Below are positions 41,396 to 51,440 of a stretch of 64,000 bases of DNA, one piece after another. A model generated the notes under the pieces. It was not told the origin of the DNA. It did no database searches and saw nothing but the letters and a program-made list of their open reading frames with translations. Position 1 is the stretch's first letter. Every line of letters starts with the position of its first letter. A program made the translations under genes and the position numbers. Origin of the DNA: Microbacterium sp. MAH-37 (lineage in GTDB: Bacteria; Actinomycetota; Actinomycetes; Actinomycetales; Microbacteriaceae); the NCBI RefSeq assembly GCF_009758255.1, contig NZ_WSEN01000007.1, positions 203,312 to 267,311 on the forward strand, in the 5' to 3' direction.

Positions 41396-41980
41396 ATGGA
41401 ATCGGTGTCGCGAGCGGGACGACCACGGGCCTCCTCGAGGGAGACGCTTGCGGAGGCCGCATGCGAGCTGTTCCTCGAGCAGGGGTACGACGCGACATCC
41501 GTGGCGGACATCACGCAGCGCGCCGGAGTGAGCCGCTCCAGCTTCTTCAACTACTTCTCGTCGAAGAGCGATGTGCTGTGGTCGGGGCTCGACGCGCGGA
41601 TCGACGACGCGCTCGTCGCGCTGGCGGCGCTGGGTACGGATGCCACGGGGCCGGGCGTCCGCGCGGCGCTGACCCACGTGATCAAGGACTTCGAGCCCGA
41701 CCCGCTGGCACTCGCCATCCGCAACGAGGCGGCCATGGGTCTGGAGGCCGAGCTCCAGCGCGATCGAGGGGTCCGACACGGACGGCTCGCCTCGGCCGTG
41801 GCGTCGGCGGCACGCGCATCCGGCGTCGGGGAGATCCCGGCCGACATCCTCGGCGCGGCGTGCGCGGCGGCCGTGCTCTCGTCGATCCGCGTGTGGGCCG
41901 AGAAGGGCGCCGGGCAGGCCTCGCTCGAGGCGCAGTTCGACTCCGCGCTGCGTTGCATCCACGATCTTCCCTGGGCGTAG
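41396..41980 (+). CDS. TetR family transcriptional regulator
   Basis: 194 residues. HTH at about 15-60, ending '[35 protein letters not shown]', where the FFNYFSSK helix is diagnostic. TACGCT ends seven bases before ATG, so the mRNA is probably leaderless. The gene that should follow it, starting at 42039 with a perfect ribosome site, is only an 85-bp remnant, so this regulator may have lost its local target. Confidence 0.87.
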   Translation: MESVSRAGRPRASSRETLAEAACELFLEQGYDATSVADITQRAGVSRSSFFNYFSSKSDVLWSGLDARIDDALVALAALGTDATGPGVRAALTHVIKDFEPDPLALAIRNEAAMGLEAELQRDRGVRHGRLASAVASAARASGVGEIPADILGAACAAAVLSSIRVWAEKGAGQASLEAQFDSALRCIHDLPWA

Positions 41981-42038
41981 CGGACGTTTCGCGGTCTGCC
42001 GGACAGGCCATGAGTAGAACCTGACGAAGGAGCGACTC

Positions 42039-42123
42039 ATGACCGCATCCGCCCGCGTCCGTTCATCAGCGCGCGAAGGAGCAGCTGCGGGCCGCGCTGG
42101 GTCTGGAGGCCGGGGTTCCGTGA
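42039..42123 (+). pseudogene. Remnant of a gene once controlled by the TetR regulator
   Basis: An ATG (MTASARV...) preceded by the excellent Shine-Dalgarno GAAGGAGCGACTC is followed, in a different frame, by a typical protein C-terminus ([19 protein letters not shown] then TGA at 42121-42123). The two pieces are out of frame (85 bp in total), which suggests an internal deletion of a larger gene. Too little remains to name it. The open frame from the ATG continues to 42146 but its sequence is unlike a protein. Confidence 0.5.
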
Positions 42124-42129
42124 TCCTTC

Positions 42130-43710
42130 TCAGTCGCGGAACGGCGTGATCGACGCGCCGATCGAGTTCAGCCTCGACCACAGGTCCTCGTAGCCGCGCT
42201 CGATGACGGCGATGTTGCGCAGGACACTGGTGCCCTTGGAGGCCAGCATGGCCAGCAGGATCACGACGGCCGGTCGCAGCGCCGGCGGGCAGATGACGTC
42301 GGCGGCGGACCAGTGCGTCGGCCCCGTGACGTCGAGCCGATGCGGATCGCGGAGCCGGATGTCGGCGCCCAGCCGGGTGAGGTCGGTCAGGTGGATGGCG
42401 CGCCCCTCGTACACCCAGTCGTGGATCAGAGTGGTCCCTGTCGCGCAGGCGCCGATGACGGTGAAGAACGGGAGGTTGTCGATGTTGATCCCGGGGAAGG
42501 GCATCGAATGGATCTTGTCGGCGGGCGCACGCAGCGCTGAAGGGTGCACGGTGATGTCCACGAGCCGGGTGCGTCCGTTGGCGGCGGCGTACTCGGGCGA
42601 GACGTCGTAGCGCAGCCCCATCTCGCCGAGGACGCTCAACTCGATCTCCATGAACTCGATCGGGACACGCGTGACGGTGATCTCGGAGCCGGTGACCACG
42701 CCGGCGGTGATCAGGGTCATCGCCTCGACCGGGTCCTCGCTCGGCCAGTAGTCGACATCGACGTCCACGTCCCGTCGGCCGTGGATGCGGAGCGTGGTCG
42801 TGCCGATCCCCTCTATCCGGATGCCGAGCAGCTCGAGGTAGAAGCAGAGGTCCTGAACCATGTAGTTGGGGCTTGCATTGCGGATCACCGTGACCCCGTC
42901 GCGACCGGCCGCGGCCATGATCGCGTTCTCGGTGACCGTGTCGCCGCGCTCGGTCAGGACGATCCGGAGCTCCGACCCGTCGACGTCCGACACCTTCGCG
43001 GCGTACCATCCGGACGTCGCCTCGACGGAGAGCCCGAAATGACGCAGGGCGATCATGTGCGGTTCCACGGAGCGCGTGCCGAGGTCGCACCCGCCGGCGT
43101 AGGGGAGTGAGAACGACTCGTGGCGTCCGAGCAGCGGGCCGAGGAACATCAGCACGCTGCGGGTGCGACGCCCGGCATCTGCGTCGATCGAGTGCAGATC
43201 GAGGTCGCGGGGCGCGCGGATCTCCAGATCCTCGCCGTTCTCGGACCAGGTCGCGGAGACACCCATGCTGCGCAGGACGTCGATGATGCGATCGACCTCG
43301 ACGATCCGTGCCACGTTGTGCAGGGTCGTCCGGCCCCTGTTGAGCAGGCTCGCGCACAGGAGCGCGACCGCGCCGTTCTTGCTCGACTTGACGGCGATCG
43401 AGCCCGACAGACGGCGTGCGCCGTCGACGCGGATGTGCTCCGCAGTGCGGGGCTGGCCGAGCGTGAGGATCTCGTTGCCGAGCGCCGCGTTGATCCGGGC
43501 CAGGAGTTCGAGGGTGAGGTTCTGCCCTCCTCGTTCGATGCGATTGATCGCGCTCTGGCTCGTGCCGACGCGGGAGGCGAGCTGCGCCTGAGTGAGGTCC
43601 TGCGCCTGCCGGGCTTCGCGGATCAGGCGGGCGGCGGTGCTCTGGAGCGGTTCACCTGTGCCCGGATCCTCACTGATCGTCGTTCCGGAGGTCACGTCTG
43701 CGATCGTCAT
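42130..43710 (-). CDS. XRE-type HTH fused to a MurA-like enolpyruvyl transferase
   Basis: 526 residues. Residues about 24-80 form a Cro/XRE helix-turn-helix ('[34 protein letters not shown]'); from about 87 to the end is a full UDP-GlcNAc 1-carboxyvinyltransferase domain. Active-site residues appear intact: Lys111-Asn112 (SSKN), the PEP-binding/fosfomycin Cys208 and Arg213 in GGCDLGTRS, the catalytic Asp411 in INIDNLPFF (aligned by spacing with E. coli Asp305) and Arg in 'YEGRAIH' and 'IERGYEDL'. It is clearly distinct from the housekeeping murA at 17617. It could be an isozyme, a regulator that senses UDP-GlcNAc or PEP, or both. ATG at 43710 chosen; an upstream in-frame start at 43758 is weak. 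Confidence 0.9.
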   Translation of the reverse strand: MTIADVTSGTTISEDPGTGEPLQSTAARLIREARQAQDLTQAQLASRVGTSQSAINRIERGGQNLTLELLARINAALGNEILTLGQPRTAEHIRVDGARRLSGSIAVKSSKNGAVALLCASLLNRGRTTLHNVARIVEVDRIIDVLRSMGVSATWSENGEDLEIRAPRDLDLHSIDADAGRRTRSVLMFLGPLLGRHESFSLPYAGGCDLGTRSVEPHMIALRHFGLSVEATSGWYAAKVSDVDGSELRIVLTERGDTVTENAIMAAAGRDGVTVIRNASPNYMVQDLCFYLELLGIRIEGIGTTTLRIHGRRDVDVDVDYWPSEDPVEAMTLITAGVVTGSEITVTRVPIEFMEIELSVLGEMGLRYDVSPEYAAANGRTRLVDITVHPSALRAPADKIHSMPFPGINIDNLPFFTVIGACATGTTLIHDWVYEGRAIHLTDLTRLGADIRLRDPHRLDVTGPTHWSAADVICPPALRPAVVILLAMLASKGTSVLRNIAVIERGYEDLWSRLNSIGASITPFRD

Positions 43711-43783
43711 GAACGCAAATATACCGGCTATGAGATGAGCAGGGCGCGAGTGAGGCATTCTTCGCCAGAAGTCGTCGATGGAT

Positions 43784-43799
43784 ATCTCCTACGTGAGAT
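43784..43799. promoter_or_regulatory. Palindrome between the HTH-MurA gene and ffh
   Basis: ATCTC-N6-GAGAT in the 162-bp divergent intergenic region. A candidate operator for the XRE domain of the HTH-MurA protein (autoregulation) or for ffh. No other features stand out in 43711-43872. Confidence 0.35.
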
Positions 43800-43872
43800 T
43801 TCTCGCGCCCGGGTATGTTCCTCCGGCCCGCGCCGAGAGTCATCGCCGCGCTCCCGTAAACTTGACGTCATC

Positions 43873-45423
43873 ATGGCTACCTTTGGCACGCTCTCCGATC
43901 GGCTGACCGAGACCTTCCGCAACCTGCGCACGAAGGGCAAGCTCAGCCCCGCCGACGTCGACGGCACCGTCCGCGAGATCCGTCGCGCGCTTCTCGACGC
44001 AGACGTCGCGCTTCCCGTCGTCAAGGACTTCACCGCGAAGGTGCGCGAGCGCGCCCTCGGTGATGAGGTGAACAAGGCGCTGAACCCGGCGCAGCAGGTC
44101 GTGCAGATCGTCAACGAGGAGCTCGTCGGGATCCTCGGAGGCGAGCAGCGTCGCCTGGAGTTCGCGAAGACGCCGCCGACCGTGATCATGCTCGCGGGCC
44201 TGCAGGGTTCCGGTAAGACGACCTTCGCCGGCAAGCTCGCCAAGCAGCTGCAGGGCGAGGGCCACACCCCGCTGCTCGTGGCGTGCGACCTGCAGCGCCC
44301 GAACGCGGTCACCCAGCTGACCGTCGTGGCCGAGCAGGCCGGCGCCGCGATCTACGCCCCCGAGCCCGGTAACGGCATCGGAGACCCGGTGAAGGTCGCC
44401 AAGGACGGCGTGGAGCACGCCCGCCGCACTCAGCACGACGTCGTCATCATCGACACCGCCGGCCGCCTCGGCGTCGACGCCGAGCTGATGAAGCAGGCCG
44501 GCGACATCCGCAAGGCGACGTCCCCCGACGAGGTGCTGTTCGTCATCGACGCGATGATCGGTCAGGATGCCGTCAACACTGCGAAGGCGTTCCAGGACGG
44601 CGTCGACTTCACCGGCGTCGTGCTCTCGAAGCTCGACGGCGACGCCCGAGGCGGCGCCGCGCTGTCGGTCGCCTCGATCACCGGCCGCCCGATCATCTTC
44701 GCCTCCACGGGCGAGAACCTCGACGACCTCGAGCCGTTCCACCCCGACCGCATGGCGAGCCGCATCCTCGACCTCGGCGACATCCTCACCCTGATCGAGC
44801 AGGCGCAGTCGGCGTTTGACGAGGCCGAGGCGATGAAGGTCGCCGAGAAGCTCGCGAACGAGGCCTTCACGCTGGAGGACTTCCTCGAGCAGATGCAGCA
44901 GATGCGCAAGATGGGCTCGATGAAGAAGATGCTCGGCATGCTGCCGGGCATGGGCCAGATGAAGCAGCAGCTCGATGACTTCGACGAGCGCGAGATCGAC
45001 CGCACCGAAGCGATCATCCGCTCTATGACCCCGGCCGAGCGCCGCAACACCAAGCTTCTGAACGGCTCGCGCCGGCTGCGCATCGCGCGCGGCTCCGGCA
45101 TGACCGTGACCGACGTCAACCAGCTCGTACAGCGCTTCGAGCAGGCCGCGAAGATGATGAAGACCGTCGCTCGCGGCGGCACCCCGCAGATCCCCGGCAT
45201 GGGGCCGATGGGCAAGCCCGGTGCATCCGCCAAGCGCGGCCGGAAGGGCGCGAAGGGCAAGAGCGGCTCGCGGTCGGGCAACCCCGCGAAGCGCGCCGCC
45301 GAGAACGCCGGCGTGGGCACCGCCCCCGCCGAGGCGACCGGTTCCGGCTTCGGCCTCGGCGGTCAGAAGGCGCCGAGCGAGGCCGACATGGCCGAGATCC
45401 AGAAGCTGTTCGGCAAGGGCTGA
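43873..45423 (+). CDS. ffh: Signal recognition particle protein Ffh
   Basis: 516 residues. SRP54 GTPase that binds signal sequences with 4.5S RNA and hands ribosomes to FtsY. N domain, G1 GLQGSGKT at 109-116, 'DTAGRLGVDAELMKQ', 'SKLDGDARGGAALS', then the Met-rich M domain from about 330 ('EQMQQMRKMGSMKKMLGMLPGMGQMKQQ'). The C-terminal 75 residues are a Gly/Lys/Ser-rich extension common in actinobacteria. ATG at 43873. Confidence 0.97.
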   Translation: MATFGTLSDRLTETFRNLRTKGKLSPADVDGTVREIRRALLDADVALPVVKDFTAKVRERALGDEVNKALNPAQQVVQIVNEELVGILGGEQRRLEFAKTPPTVIMLAGLQGSGKTTFAGKLAKQLQGEGHTPLLVACDLQRPNAVTQLTVVAEQAGAAIYAPEPGNGIGDPVKVAKDGVEHARRTQHDVVIIDTAGRLGVDAELMKQAGDIRKATSPDEVLFVIDAMIGQDAVNTAKAFQDGVDFTGVVLSKLDGDARGGAALSVASITGRPIIFASTGENLDDLEPFHPDRMASRILDLGDILTLIEQAQSAFDEAEAMKVAEKLANEAFTLEDFLEQMQQMRKMGSMKKMLGMLPGMGQMKQQLDDFDEREIDRTEAIIRSMTPAERRNTKLLNGSRRLRIARGSGMTVTDVNQLVQRFEQAAKMMKTVARGGTPQIPGMGPMGKPGASAKRGRKGAKGKSGSRSGNPAKRAAENAGVGTAPAEATGSGFGLGGQKAPSEADMAEIQKLFGKG

Positions 45424-45436
45424 TCCCCATCGCCAC

Positions 45437-45471
45437 GAGAGCCGCAGCGCGCACGACGCGCTGCGGCTCTC
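45437..45471. terminator. Bidirectional terminator between ffh and glpD
   Basis: Perfect 15-bp GC-rich stem (GAGAGCCGCAGCGCG and its complement) with a five-base loop, followed by ATCGTTT, between convergent genes. Confidence 0.85.
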
Positions 45472-45477
45472 ATCGTT

Positions 45478-47169
45478 TCAGCGGGCTGCCGGCTCTGCCG
45501 AGAGGTCCACGCCGTGCCGCTCGCGCAGCGAGCGGACGGTCGCCTCGATCTCGGCGTCCGTCGCCGCGGCGTCCCAGCCGAGGAGCTGCGCCATGGCCTC
45601 CGCGACCGTGCGCACGGTCGCGGCATCCGCATCGCCGGTGAAGACGAGGTTCGTGCGCCGGAACAGGACGTCCGAGACGTGGCGCGCGTGCTCCTTCTCG
45701 ACCATCCAGAGGAGTTCGCGCGTGGACAGCTCCTCTCCCAGCAGCGGTTCGTCCGGTCCCTCGCCGAGGAAGGCGGCGACGTGCGCCGCGCGCGTGCCGT
45801 ACCGCACGAACAGCACGCGGCCCCGTACGGAGTCGCCGACGTTCTGCCGCAGCCACTCCACGGTGCGCCGCGGCGTGCGCGGGTAGCCGTTGCCGCCGCC
45901 GATGCGGACGCCCTTGGTCCTGGTCACGCGCGGTCGGCCGAGCTCGGCCAGTACACGGTCGGCCAGGGACTCGCCGAGCGCGCGGAAAGTCGTCCACTTG
46001 CCGCCGACCAGACTGAGCACCGGCGGCAGCCCGGCATCCTTCCGCCGCTCGATCCGGTAGTCGCGGGAGACGAAGCCGGGCGCGGTGTCATCGTGGTGCG
46101 GCAGCGGACGGATGCCGGAGAACCGATACACGATCTGCGAGCGACCCACGGGGATCGAGGGGAAGACGTGGCCGATGAGGTCGAGGAAGTAGTCGATCTC
46201 CTCCTCGGTGCACACCGCGGGCTCGCGGGGATCGGCCTCCAGGTCGGTCGTGCCGACGAGCACCTTGCCCTTCAGCGGATAGATCAGCACGATGCGTCCG
46301 TCGGAGTGCTCGAAGAAGATCTCGCGGCCGGCGGTGGCCGCCATCAGCTCGGGGTGGTCGAGCACGATGTGCGAGCCCTTGGTGCCGCCCATGAACGCGG
46401 TCCCAGTGCCGAGCGCCGCGTTGGTGAGGTCGGTCCAGGGACCCGAGGCGTTCACCACCACGTCAGCGTCGATCCGGAACTCCTGCCCGGACTCGCCGTC
46501 GCGCAGCAGCACGCCGTCGGCGTCCATGCCGATCGCCTCGACGTAGTTCAGTGCGCGGCCGCCGGCCCGCTCGCCGTCCCGCAGCACGTCGAGGGCGAGC
46601 CGCTCCGGATCGTGGGCGGAGGCGTCGTAATAGGTCGCGGTGTACTTCACGCGGGGGTTCAGACGGGGGAGGTCCGCGAGCGACTTCCGCCGGCCGTGGA
46701 ACCGGTGCCGGGGCACGCTGCCGCCGTCGCGCGAGAACGTGTCGTAGATCGTCAGCCCGGTCTTGATGAGCAGCGCGCCGCGCTCCCTCGGCTTGCCGGA
46801 TCCGTGGAACAGGAAGCGGAACGGTGCGGTGAGGATGCCGGAGAACGTCGAGTAGATCGGGATAGTGGTCTCGAGCGGCTTCACGTAGTGCGGCGCCGTC
46901 TTGAGCAGGTCGTTGCGCTCCTGCACCGATTCCTTGACGAGACGGAACTCGCCGTTCTCCAGATAGCGGATGCCGCCGTGAATCATGTGGCTGGAGGCCG
47001 AGGACGCACCCGAGGCGAAATCCTCGCGCTCGACGAGCAGCACGTCGACGCCCTGCAGGGCGAGGTCGCGAAATGTGGAGATTCCGTTGATCCCACCGCC
47101 GATGATCAGGACGCTCGCGCGGCCTGCCTCCTGTGCTGCTCGGACATCAGTGCGCTCGTTCGTGGCCAC
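45478..47169 (-). CDS. glpD: Aerobic glycerol-3-phosphate dehydrogenase
   Basis: 563 residues, FAD-dependent membrane-associated enzyme oxidising glycerol 3-phosphate to dihydroxyacetone phosphate. FAD dinucleotide motif GGGING at 24-29, 'SSHMIHGGIRYLENGEFRLVKESVQERN' (family signature), 'VVNASGPWTD', 'IYPLKGKVLVGTTDLEADP' and the C-terminal DAO_C domain. GTG at 47169 is chosen for its GGGGAGGG Shine-Dalgarno. Works with GlpK encoded 2 kb away. Confidence 0.95.
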   Translation of the reverse strand: MATNERTDVRAAQEAGRASVLIIGGGINGISTFRDLALQGVDVLLVEREDFASGASSASSHMIHGGIRYLENGEFRLVKESVQERNDLLKTAPHYVKPLETTIPIYSTFSGILTAPFRFLFHGSGKPRERGALLIKTGLTIYDTFSRDGGSVPRHRFHGRRKSLADLPRLNPRVKYTATYYDASAHDPERLALDVLRDGERAGGRALNYVEAIGMDADGVLLRDGESGQEFRIDADVVVNASGPWTDLTNAALGTGTAFMGGTKGSHIVLDHPELMAATAGREIFFEHSDGRIVLIYPLKGKVLVGTTDLEADPREPAVCTEEEIDYFLDLIGHVFPSIPVGRSQIVYRFSGIRPLPHHDDTAPGFVSRDYRIERRKDAGLPPVLSLVGGKWTTFRALGESLADRVLAELGRPRVTRTKGVRIGGGNGYPRTPRRTVEWLRQNVGDSVRGRVLFVRYGTRAAHVAAFLGEGPDEPLLGEELSTRELLWMVEKEHARHVSDVLFRRTNLVFTGDADAATVRTVAEAMAQLLGWDAAATDAEIEATVRSLRERHGVDLSAEPAAR

Positions 47170-47255
47170 GGCGGTCCCTCCCCGGATTCGTCCCCTCCAT
47201 CCTCGCATCACCCACCCCGTCCGGGGCGCGAGCGCGGCCGGGCGAGGATGGCCGC

Positions 47256-48101
47256 ATGAGCGATGATGCGACGGGGCCGAGCGACGAGGGCGTGCTCTGC
47301 CGGGATGAGGGCGGTGTCCGCATCCTGACTCTGAACAGGCAGAGGATGCGCAACGCGCTTGACCCTGCCACAGCCCGGGAGCTCAGGAGACTGCTCCGTG
47401 AGCTCGACGACCGCGATGACCTGCGCGTCGGGATCCTCGCGGCCACCGGCGATGTGTTCTGTGCGGGCATGGATCTGAAGGATTTCTCCGCCGGTGGCGA
47501 TTGGTCGGCCGACGGTGGGTTCGACGGTTTCGCAGAACTCCGCCCGAGGAAGCCCCTCATCGCGGCGGTGCAGGGGCCGGCTGTCGGCGGAGGATTCGAA
47601 CTGCTTCTGGCCTGCGACCTGGTCGTCGTCGAGACCGGCAGCTGGTTCGGCATGCCCGAGATCGCGCGCGGATTCGCTCCGGGCGGCGGCGGGATGCTGT
47701 GGCTGGCACGGCGGCTGCCGTACGCCGTGGCCATGGAGGTGCTCTTCGGCGCGGAACGCCTCCCCGTCGAGCGAGCCCGCGAGATCGGGTTGGTGAACGA
47801 GATCGTCGAGCCCGGGGAAGCGATCGGGACGGCGCTGGCCCTGGCTGAACGGATCGCCGGGCTGCCGCCGACCTCGCTGCAGGTGGTGAAGCACTTCGTG
47901 GGCGCCAGCCCCGACTGGTCCGAGCAGGACGCGCTCGCCATGCAGAAGGCGCTGATGAAGCGTCTGCTGTCCGGTCCGGATGCGGCGGAGGGCGTCGCCG
48001 CCTTCCTCGAGAAGCGTGCTCCGGTCTGGTCCGCGCCAGCGGTGGGCGATCTCGAGGAGTGGTTCCCGGTGCGCACGGATCGCGAGGGCGAGAACCGCTG
48101 A
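47256..48101 (+). CDS. Enoyl-CoA hydratase/isomerase (crotonase) family protein
   Basis: 281 residues. Crotonase fold: 'GVRILTLNRQRMRNALDPATARELRRLL', oxyanion-hole region 'AATGDVFCAGMDLKDF', 'KPLIAAVQGPAVGGGFELLLACDLVVV' and 'FGMPEIARGFAPGGGGMLWLARRLP'. The catalytic Glu pair of true hydratases is not obvious (a Glu is present in 'MPEIARG' only), so an isomerase or other acyl-CoA chemistry is possible. Lies alone between divergent glpD and convergent glpK. Confidence 0.85.
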   Translation: MSDDATGPSDEGVLCRDEGGVRILTLNRQRMRNALDPATARELRRLLRELDDRDDLRVGILAATGDVFCAGMDLKDFSAGGDWSADGGFDGFAELRPRKPLIAAVQGPAVGGGFELLLACDLVVVETGSWFGMPEIARGFAPGGGGMLWLARRLPYAVAMEVLFGAERLPVERAREIGLVNEIVEPGEAIGTALALAERIAGLPPTSLQVVKHFVGASPDWSEQDALAMQKALMKRLLSGPDAAEGVAAFLEKRAPVWSAPAVGDLEEWFPVRTDREGENR

Positions 48102-48107
48102 GAGGTC

Positions 48108-49622
48108 TCAGCGCACGTCGTCGTCCACCCAGTCCATCGACTTCTCGACCGCCTTGTGCCACAGGCGCAGCTTCCGCTCGCGCTCCGCCACGTCCATGGT
48201 CGGGGTCCAGCGGTGGTCCTCCCGCCAGTTCGCGGTGAGGTCGTCGAGGCCACTCCAGAACCCGACGGCGAGACCCGCCGCGTACGCCGCGCCGAGTGCG
48301 GTCGTCTCGGCGATCACGGGGCGCACGACCGGCACGCCGAGGATGTCCGCCTGGAACTGCATGAGGGCGTCGTTGGCGACCATGCCGCCGTCGACTTTCA
48401 GTTCGTTCAGCGCGGCGCCGGTGTCGCTGTTCACGGCGTCCAGCACATCCCTGGTCTGGAATGCGACGGATTCGAGCGCCGCGCGGGCGAAGTGGTTCCT
48501 GTTGGAGAAGCGGGTCAGACCGACGATCGCTCCACGGGCGTCCGGGCGCCAGTACGGCGCGAACAGGCCGGAGAACGCCGGAACGATGTGCACGCCGCCG
48601 TTGTCCTCGACCTGGGCGGCGAGGGTCTCGACCTCGGCGGCGGACTTGATGATGCCGAGCTGATCGCGCAGCCACTGGATGAGCGACCCGGTCACCGCGA
48701 TCGATCCCTCCAGCGCGTAGTGGGCGGGTGCGTCGCCGAGCTTGTAGCCGACAGTCGTGAGCAGGCCGTTCGCCGAGTGCACGATCTCCTCGCCGGTGTT
48801 GACGATCAGGAAGCATCCGGTGCCATAGGTGTTCTTGCTCTCGCCTGCCGCGAAGGCGGCCTGCCCGAACGTCGCGGCCTGCTGGTCGCCCAGGATGCCC
48901 GAGATCGGTGTCTCTCGGAGCAGCGAGTGCGTCTCCGCCGTGCCGTACACCTCTGAGGAGGAGCGGATGTCGGGCAGCATCGAGCGCGGCACTCCGAACT
49001 CGGCGAGGATGTCGTCGCGCCAGTCGAGCGTCTCCAGGTCCATGAACAGCGTGCGGGACGCGTTCGTGACATCCGTCGCGTGCACACCGCCGTCCACGCC
49101 TCCGGTGAGGTTCCACAGCACCCACGTGTCGGTGGTGCCGAAGAGCAGATCGCCCGCCTCGGCCTTCGCCCGCGCGCCCTCGACGTTCTCCAGGATCCAG
49201 ACGATCTTGGTGCCCGAGAAGTAGGTCGCCAGCGGCAGACCGACGATCGGCTTGAACCGGTCGACGCCATCCTCACCTGCGAGACGCTCCACGATGTCCT
49301 GCGTCCGCGTGTCCTGCCACACGATGGCGTTGTAGACCGGTTTGCCCGTGGTCCGGTCCCAGACCACGGCGGTCTCGCGCTGGTTGGTGATGCCGACGCC
49401 CGCGATGTCGTGCCTGGTCAGGTGCGCGCGGCTGAGCGCGAGCCCGATGACCTCTTGCACGTTCCGCCAGATCTCGGCGGGGTCGTGCTCGACCCAGCCC
49501 GCCTGCGGCAGGATCTGCTTGTGCTCCTTCTGGCCCGAGGACACGATGCGTCCAGAGCGATCGAAGATGATGGCACGGCTCGACGTCGTGCCCTGATCGA
49601 TCGCGATCACGTGGTCGGGCAT
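48108..49622 (-). CDS. glpK: Glycerol kinase
   Basis: 504 residues. Phosphorylates glycerol to sn-glycerol 3-phosphate. FGGY-family signatures '[27 protein letters not shown]', '[34 protein letters not shown]', '[16 protein letters not shown]' and '[26 protein letters not shown]'. ATG at 49622 with GAAGGAG upstream. No glpF is seen beside it; it starts 29 bp downstream of the YbdK-type ligase gene on the same strand. Confidence 0.97.
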   Translation of the reverse strand: MPDHVIAIDQGTTSSRAIIFDRSGRIVSSGQKEHKQILPQAGWVEHDPAEIWRNVQEVIGLALSRAHLTRHDIAGVGITNQRETAVVWDRTTGKPVYNAIVWQDTRTQDIVERLAGEDGVDRFKPIVGLPLATYFSGTKIVWILENVEGARAKAEAGDLLFGTTDTWVLWNLTGGVDGGVHATDVTNASRTLFMDLETLDWRDDILAEFGVPRSMLPDIRSSSEVYGTAETHSLLRETPISGILGDQQAATFGQAAFAAGESKNTYGTGCFLIVNTGEEIVHSANGLLTTVGYKLGDAPAHYALEGSIAVTGSLIQWLRDQLGIIKSAAEVETLAAQVEDNGGVHIVPAFSGLFAPYWRPDARGAIVGLTRFSNRNHFARAALESVAFQTRDVLDAVNSDTGAALNELKVDGGMVANDALMQFQADILGVPVVRPVIAETTALGAAYAAGLAVGFWSGLDDLTANWREDHRWTPTMDVAERERKLRLWHKAVEKSMDWVDDDVR

Positions 49623-49651
49623 GGTGTTCTCCTTCGAATCGGCGGGAGGGA

Positions 49652-50797
49652 TCAGCTGAGATGGTGGTGCGGTCCGGTGCGGAACTCGTCGATGAGGTGC
49701 TGGACCACCATCCGCAGATCTCCGCCCGTGGCATCCGCGACGGCGAGTTGACGCTCGTAGCTCGCGCCCGTGTCGAGGATCGAGCCGACGCGGGCGAACT
49801 CCGCGCCGCAGCGCAGATCCACGGCGACCGGCGCGAGGGTCTCCAGCAGCTCCAGCAGGTGCTCCCGCACCGGACGTTGCGCACCGGCGGAGTCCACGAT
49901 GACCGTGGCGTCCAGCCCGTAGCGTGCCGTGCGCCACTTGTTCTCGCGGTGGAACCACGGCTGCAGCACAGGGAGGGTCTCGCCCTCGTCGAGGCGGCGG
50001 GAGAGGTACTCCACGAGCACCTGGGTGAGGGCGGCGATCGCGGCGAGCTCGCGCAGCGTCGACATCCCGTCGCAGGCGCGGACCTCGATCGTGCCCCAGC
50101 GCGGCGCGGGACGGATGTCCCAGCGCACCTCGGTGGCGTCCGCCATGACGCCGGTGCGGACCATGTCGTCGAGGTAGCCCTCGTACTCCGACCACGTGCG
50201 CAGCGGCCAGGGGAGTCCTGCCGTCGGCAGCTGCTGGAAGACGAGTGCCCTGTTGGAGGCGTAGCCGGTGCGCTCGCCCGCCCAGAACGGACTGGATGCC
50301 GCGAGTGCCTGCATGTGCGGCAGGTATGCGGCCAGAGCGCCCACGATCGGGAGGACCTTCTCGCGATCCTCCACGCCGACGTGCACGTGGATGCCCCAGA
50401 TCATCATGTTCCGCCCCCACCACTGGGTGCGGTCGATGAGCGAGCGGTAGCGGGTCTTGTCGGTGACCCGCTGGTCGTACCACTGCGCGAACGGGTGGCT
50501 TCCGGCGGAGAGCAGCTCGATGCCGGCCGGATCCGTGGCCGCGCGCACCTCGCGGATGGCGGCGGAGATGTCGCCGATCGCCTCGGCTACCGTGGAGCCG
50601 ACGCCGCTGGTCACCTCGACGGTGTTGGTGAGCAGCTCGCCCGTGACGGTGTGCCTGCTGTCGGCGCTAGCCGCTTCGAGGGCGGCGAGCAGCTCGGGCG
50701 CGCGACCGACGAGGTCACCCGTCTGCGGATCTGCGAGCATGACCTCCCACTCGACACCGACCGTCGAGCGTGCGGAATCGGCGAAGGCGATCGTCAC
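49652..50797 (-). CDS. Glutamate-cysteine ligase-like carboxylate-amine ligase (YbdK/GCS2 family)
   Basis: 381 residues. GCS2-type fold: '[20 protein letters not shown]', '[16 protein letters not shown]', '[44 protein letters not shown]' and '[23 protein letters not shown]'. Members have weak glutamate-cysteine ligase activity; since actinobacteria make mycothiol rather than glutathione the real substrate is open. GTG at 50797 (or GTG at 50803, two codons longer); no clear Shine-Dalgarno, possibly leaderless. Divergent from rpsP. Confidence 0.88.
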   Translation of the reverse strand: MTIAFADSARSTVGVEWEVMLADPQTGDLVGRAPELLAALEAASADSRHTVTGELLTNTVEVTSGVGSTVAEAIGDISAAIREVRAATDPAGIELLSAGSHPFAQWYDQRVTDKTRYRSLIDRTQWWGRNMMIWGIHVHVGVEDREKVLPIVGALAAYLPHMQALAASSPFWAGERTGYASNRALVFQQLPTAGLPWPLRTWSEYEGYLDDMVRTGVMADATEVRWDIRPAPRWGTIEVRACDGMSTLRELAAIAALTQVLVEYLSRRLDEGETLPVLQPWFHRENKWRTARYGLDATVIVDSAGAQRPVREHLLELLETLAPVAVDLRCGAEFARVGSILDTGASYERQLAVADATGGDLRMVVQHLIDEFRTGPHHHLS

Positions 50798-50867
50798 GAG
50801 CACAGTCTGACATGGGCGGATGCTCCGACACGCTGCTCTGTGACGGTTCGCGACACCGCGCGGGATC

Positions 50868-50878
50868 TGGCAGAATAG
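50868..50878 (+). promoter_or_regulatory. Promoter element of rpsP shared with rplS
   Basis: TGGCAGAATAG, identical over 11 bases to the element at 55974-55984 upstream of rplS. CAGAAT is the likely -10. It lies 125 bp before the rpsP start, leaving a long leader. Confidence 0.45.
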
Positions 50879-51002
50879 TGGGTCGGACGACGTGCTCGAC
50901 CCTCTATCCAGCGCGCCATCCCCCTTATAGAGCTTCCACCGGGTGTGCACCCCACGCTCCAGGTGACCGGTTCGTCTTCCTTCCACACCATTCAGGAGAA
51001 TC

Positions 51003-51434
51003 GTGTCTGTCAAGATTCGTCTCAAGCGCTTCGGCAAGATCCGTGCGCCGTACTACCGCATCGTCGTCGCCGACTCGCGCACCAAGCGCGACGGTCGCGT
51101 GATCGAGGAGATCGGCAAGTACCACCCCACCGAGGAGCCCTCGTTCATCGAGGTCGACTCCGAGCGTGCGCAGTACTGGCTCTCCGTCGGCGCCCAGCCG
51201 ACCGAGCAGGTCGCCGCGATCCTCAAGATCACCGGTGACTGGGGCAAGTTCAAGGGTGACAAGGACGCGAAGTCCACCCTCAAGGTCGCCGACGAGAAGA
51301 AGGCCTTCGAGGCCGACTCCGCCAAGAAGTCGGTCATCAAGCCCAAGGCCGAGAAGAAGGCCGAGGAGCCCGCCGAGGCTCCCGCCGAGGCTCCCGCCGA
51401 GGACGCGGCCGAGGCCGCTGCCGACGCAGAGTAA
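51003..51434 (+). CDS. rpsP: 30S ribosomal protein S16
   Basis: 143 residues. The first ~85 residues are bS16 ('[42 protein letters not shown]'); the rest is a Lys/Ala/Glu/Pro-rich tail with AEAP repeats typical of actinobacterial S16. Starts GTG at 51003 with AGGAG nearby. First gene of rpsP-KH-rimM-trmD. Confidence 0.96.
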   Translation: MSVKIRLKRFGKIRAPYYRIVVADSRTKRDGRVIEEIGKYHPTEEPSFIEVDSERAQYWLSVGAQPTEQVAAILKITGDWGKFKGDKDAKSTLKVADEKKAFEADSAKKSVIKPKAEKKAEEPAEAPAEAPAEDAAEAAADAE

Positions 51435-51440
51435 TCCGCT

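Noticed and set aside
42039..42146. The 35-residue frame from the ATG at 42039 as an intact small gene
   Set aside because: Its sequence is Gly/Arg-rich noise after the first residues, it overlaps the end of the HTH-MurA gene, and a normal C-terminus lies in another frame; a remnant is more likely.
42130..43710. Loss of the catalytic Asp (E. coli Asp305) in the HTH-MurA protein, because FPTD is not seen
   Set aside because: Counting back from the conserved 'EGRAIH' segment places Asp411 of INIDNLPFF exactly at that position, so the residue is present.
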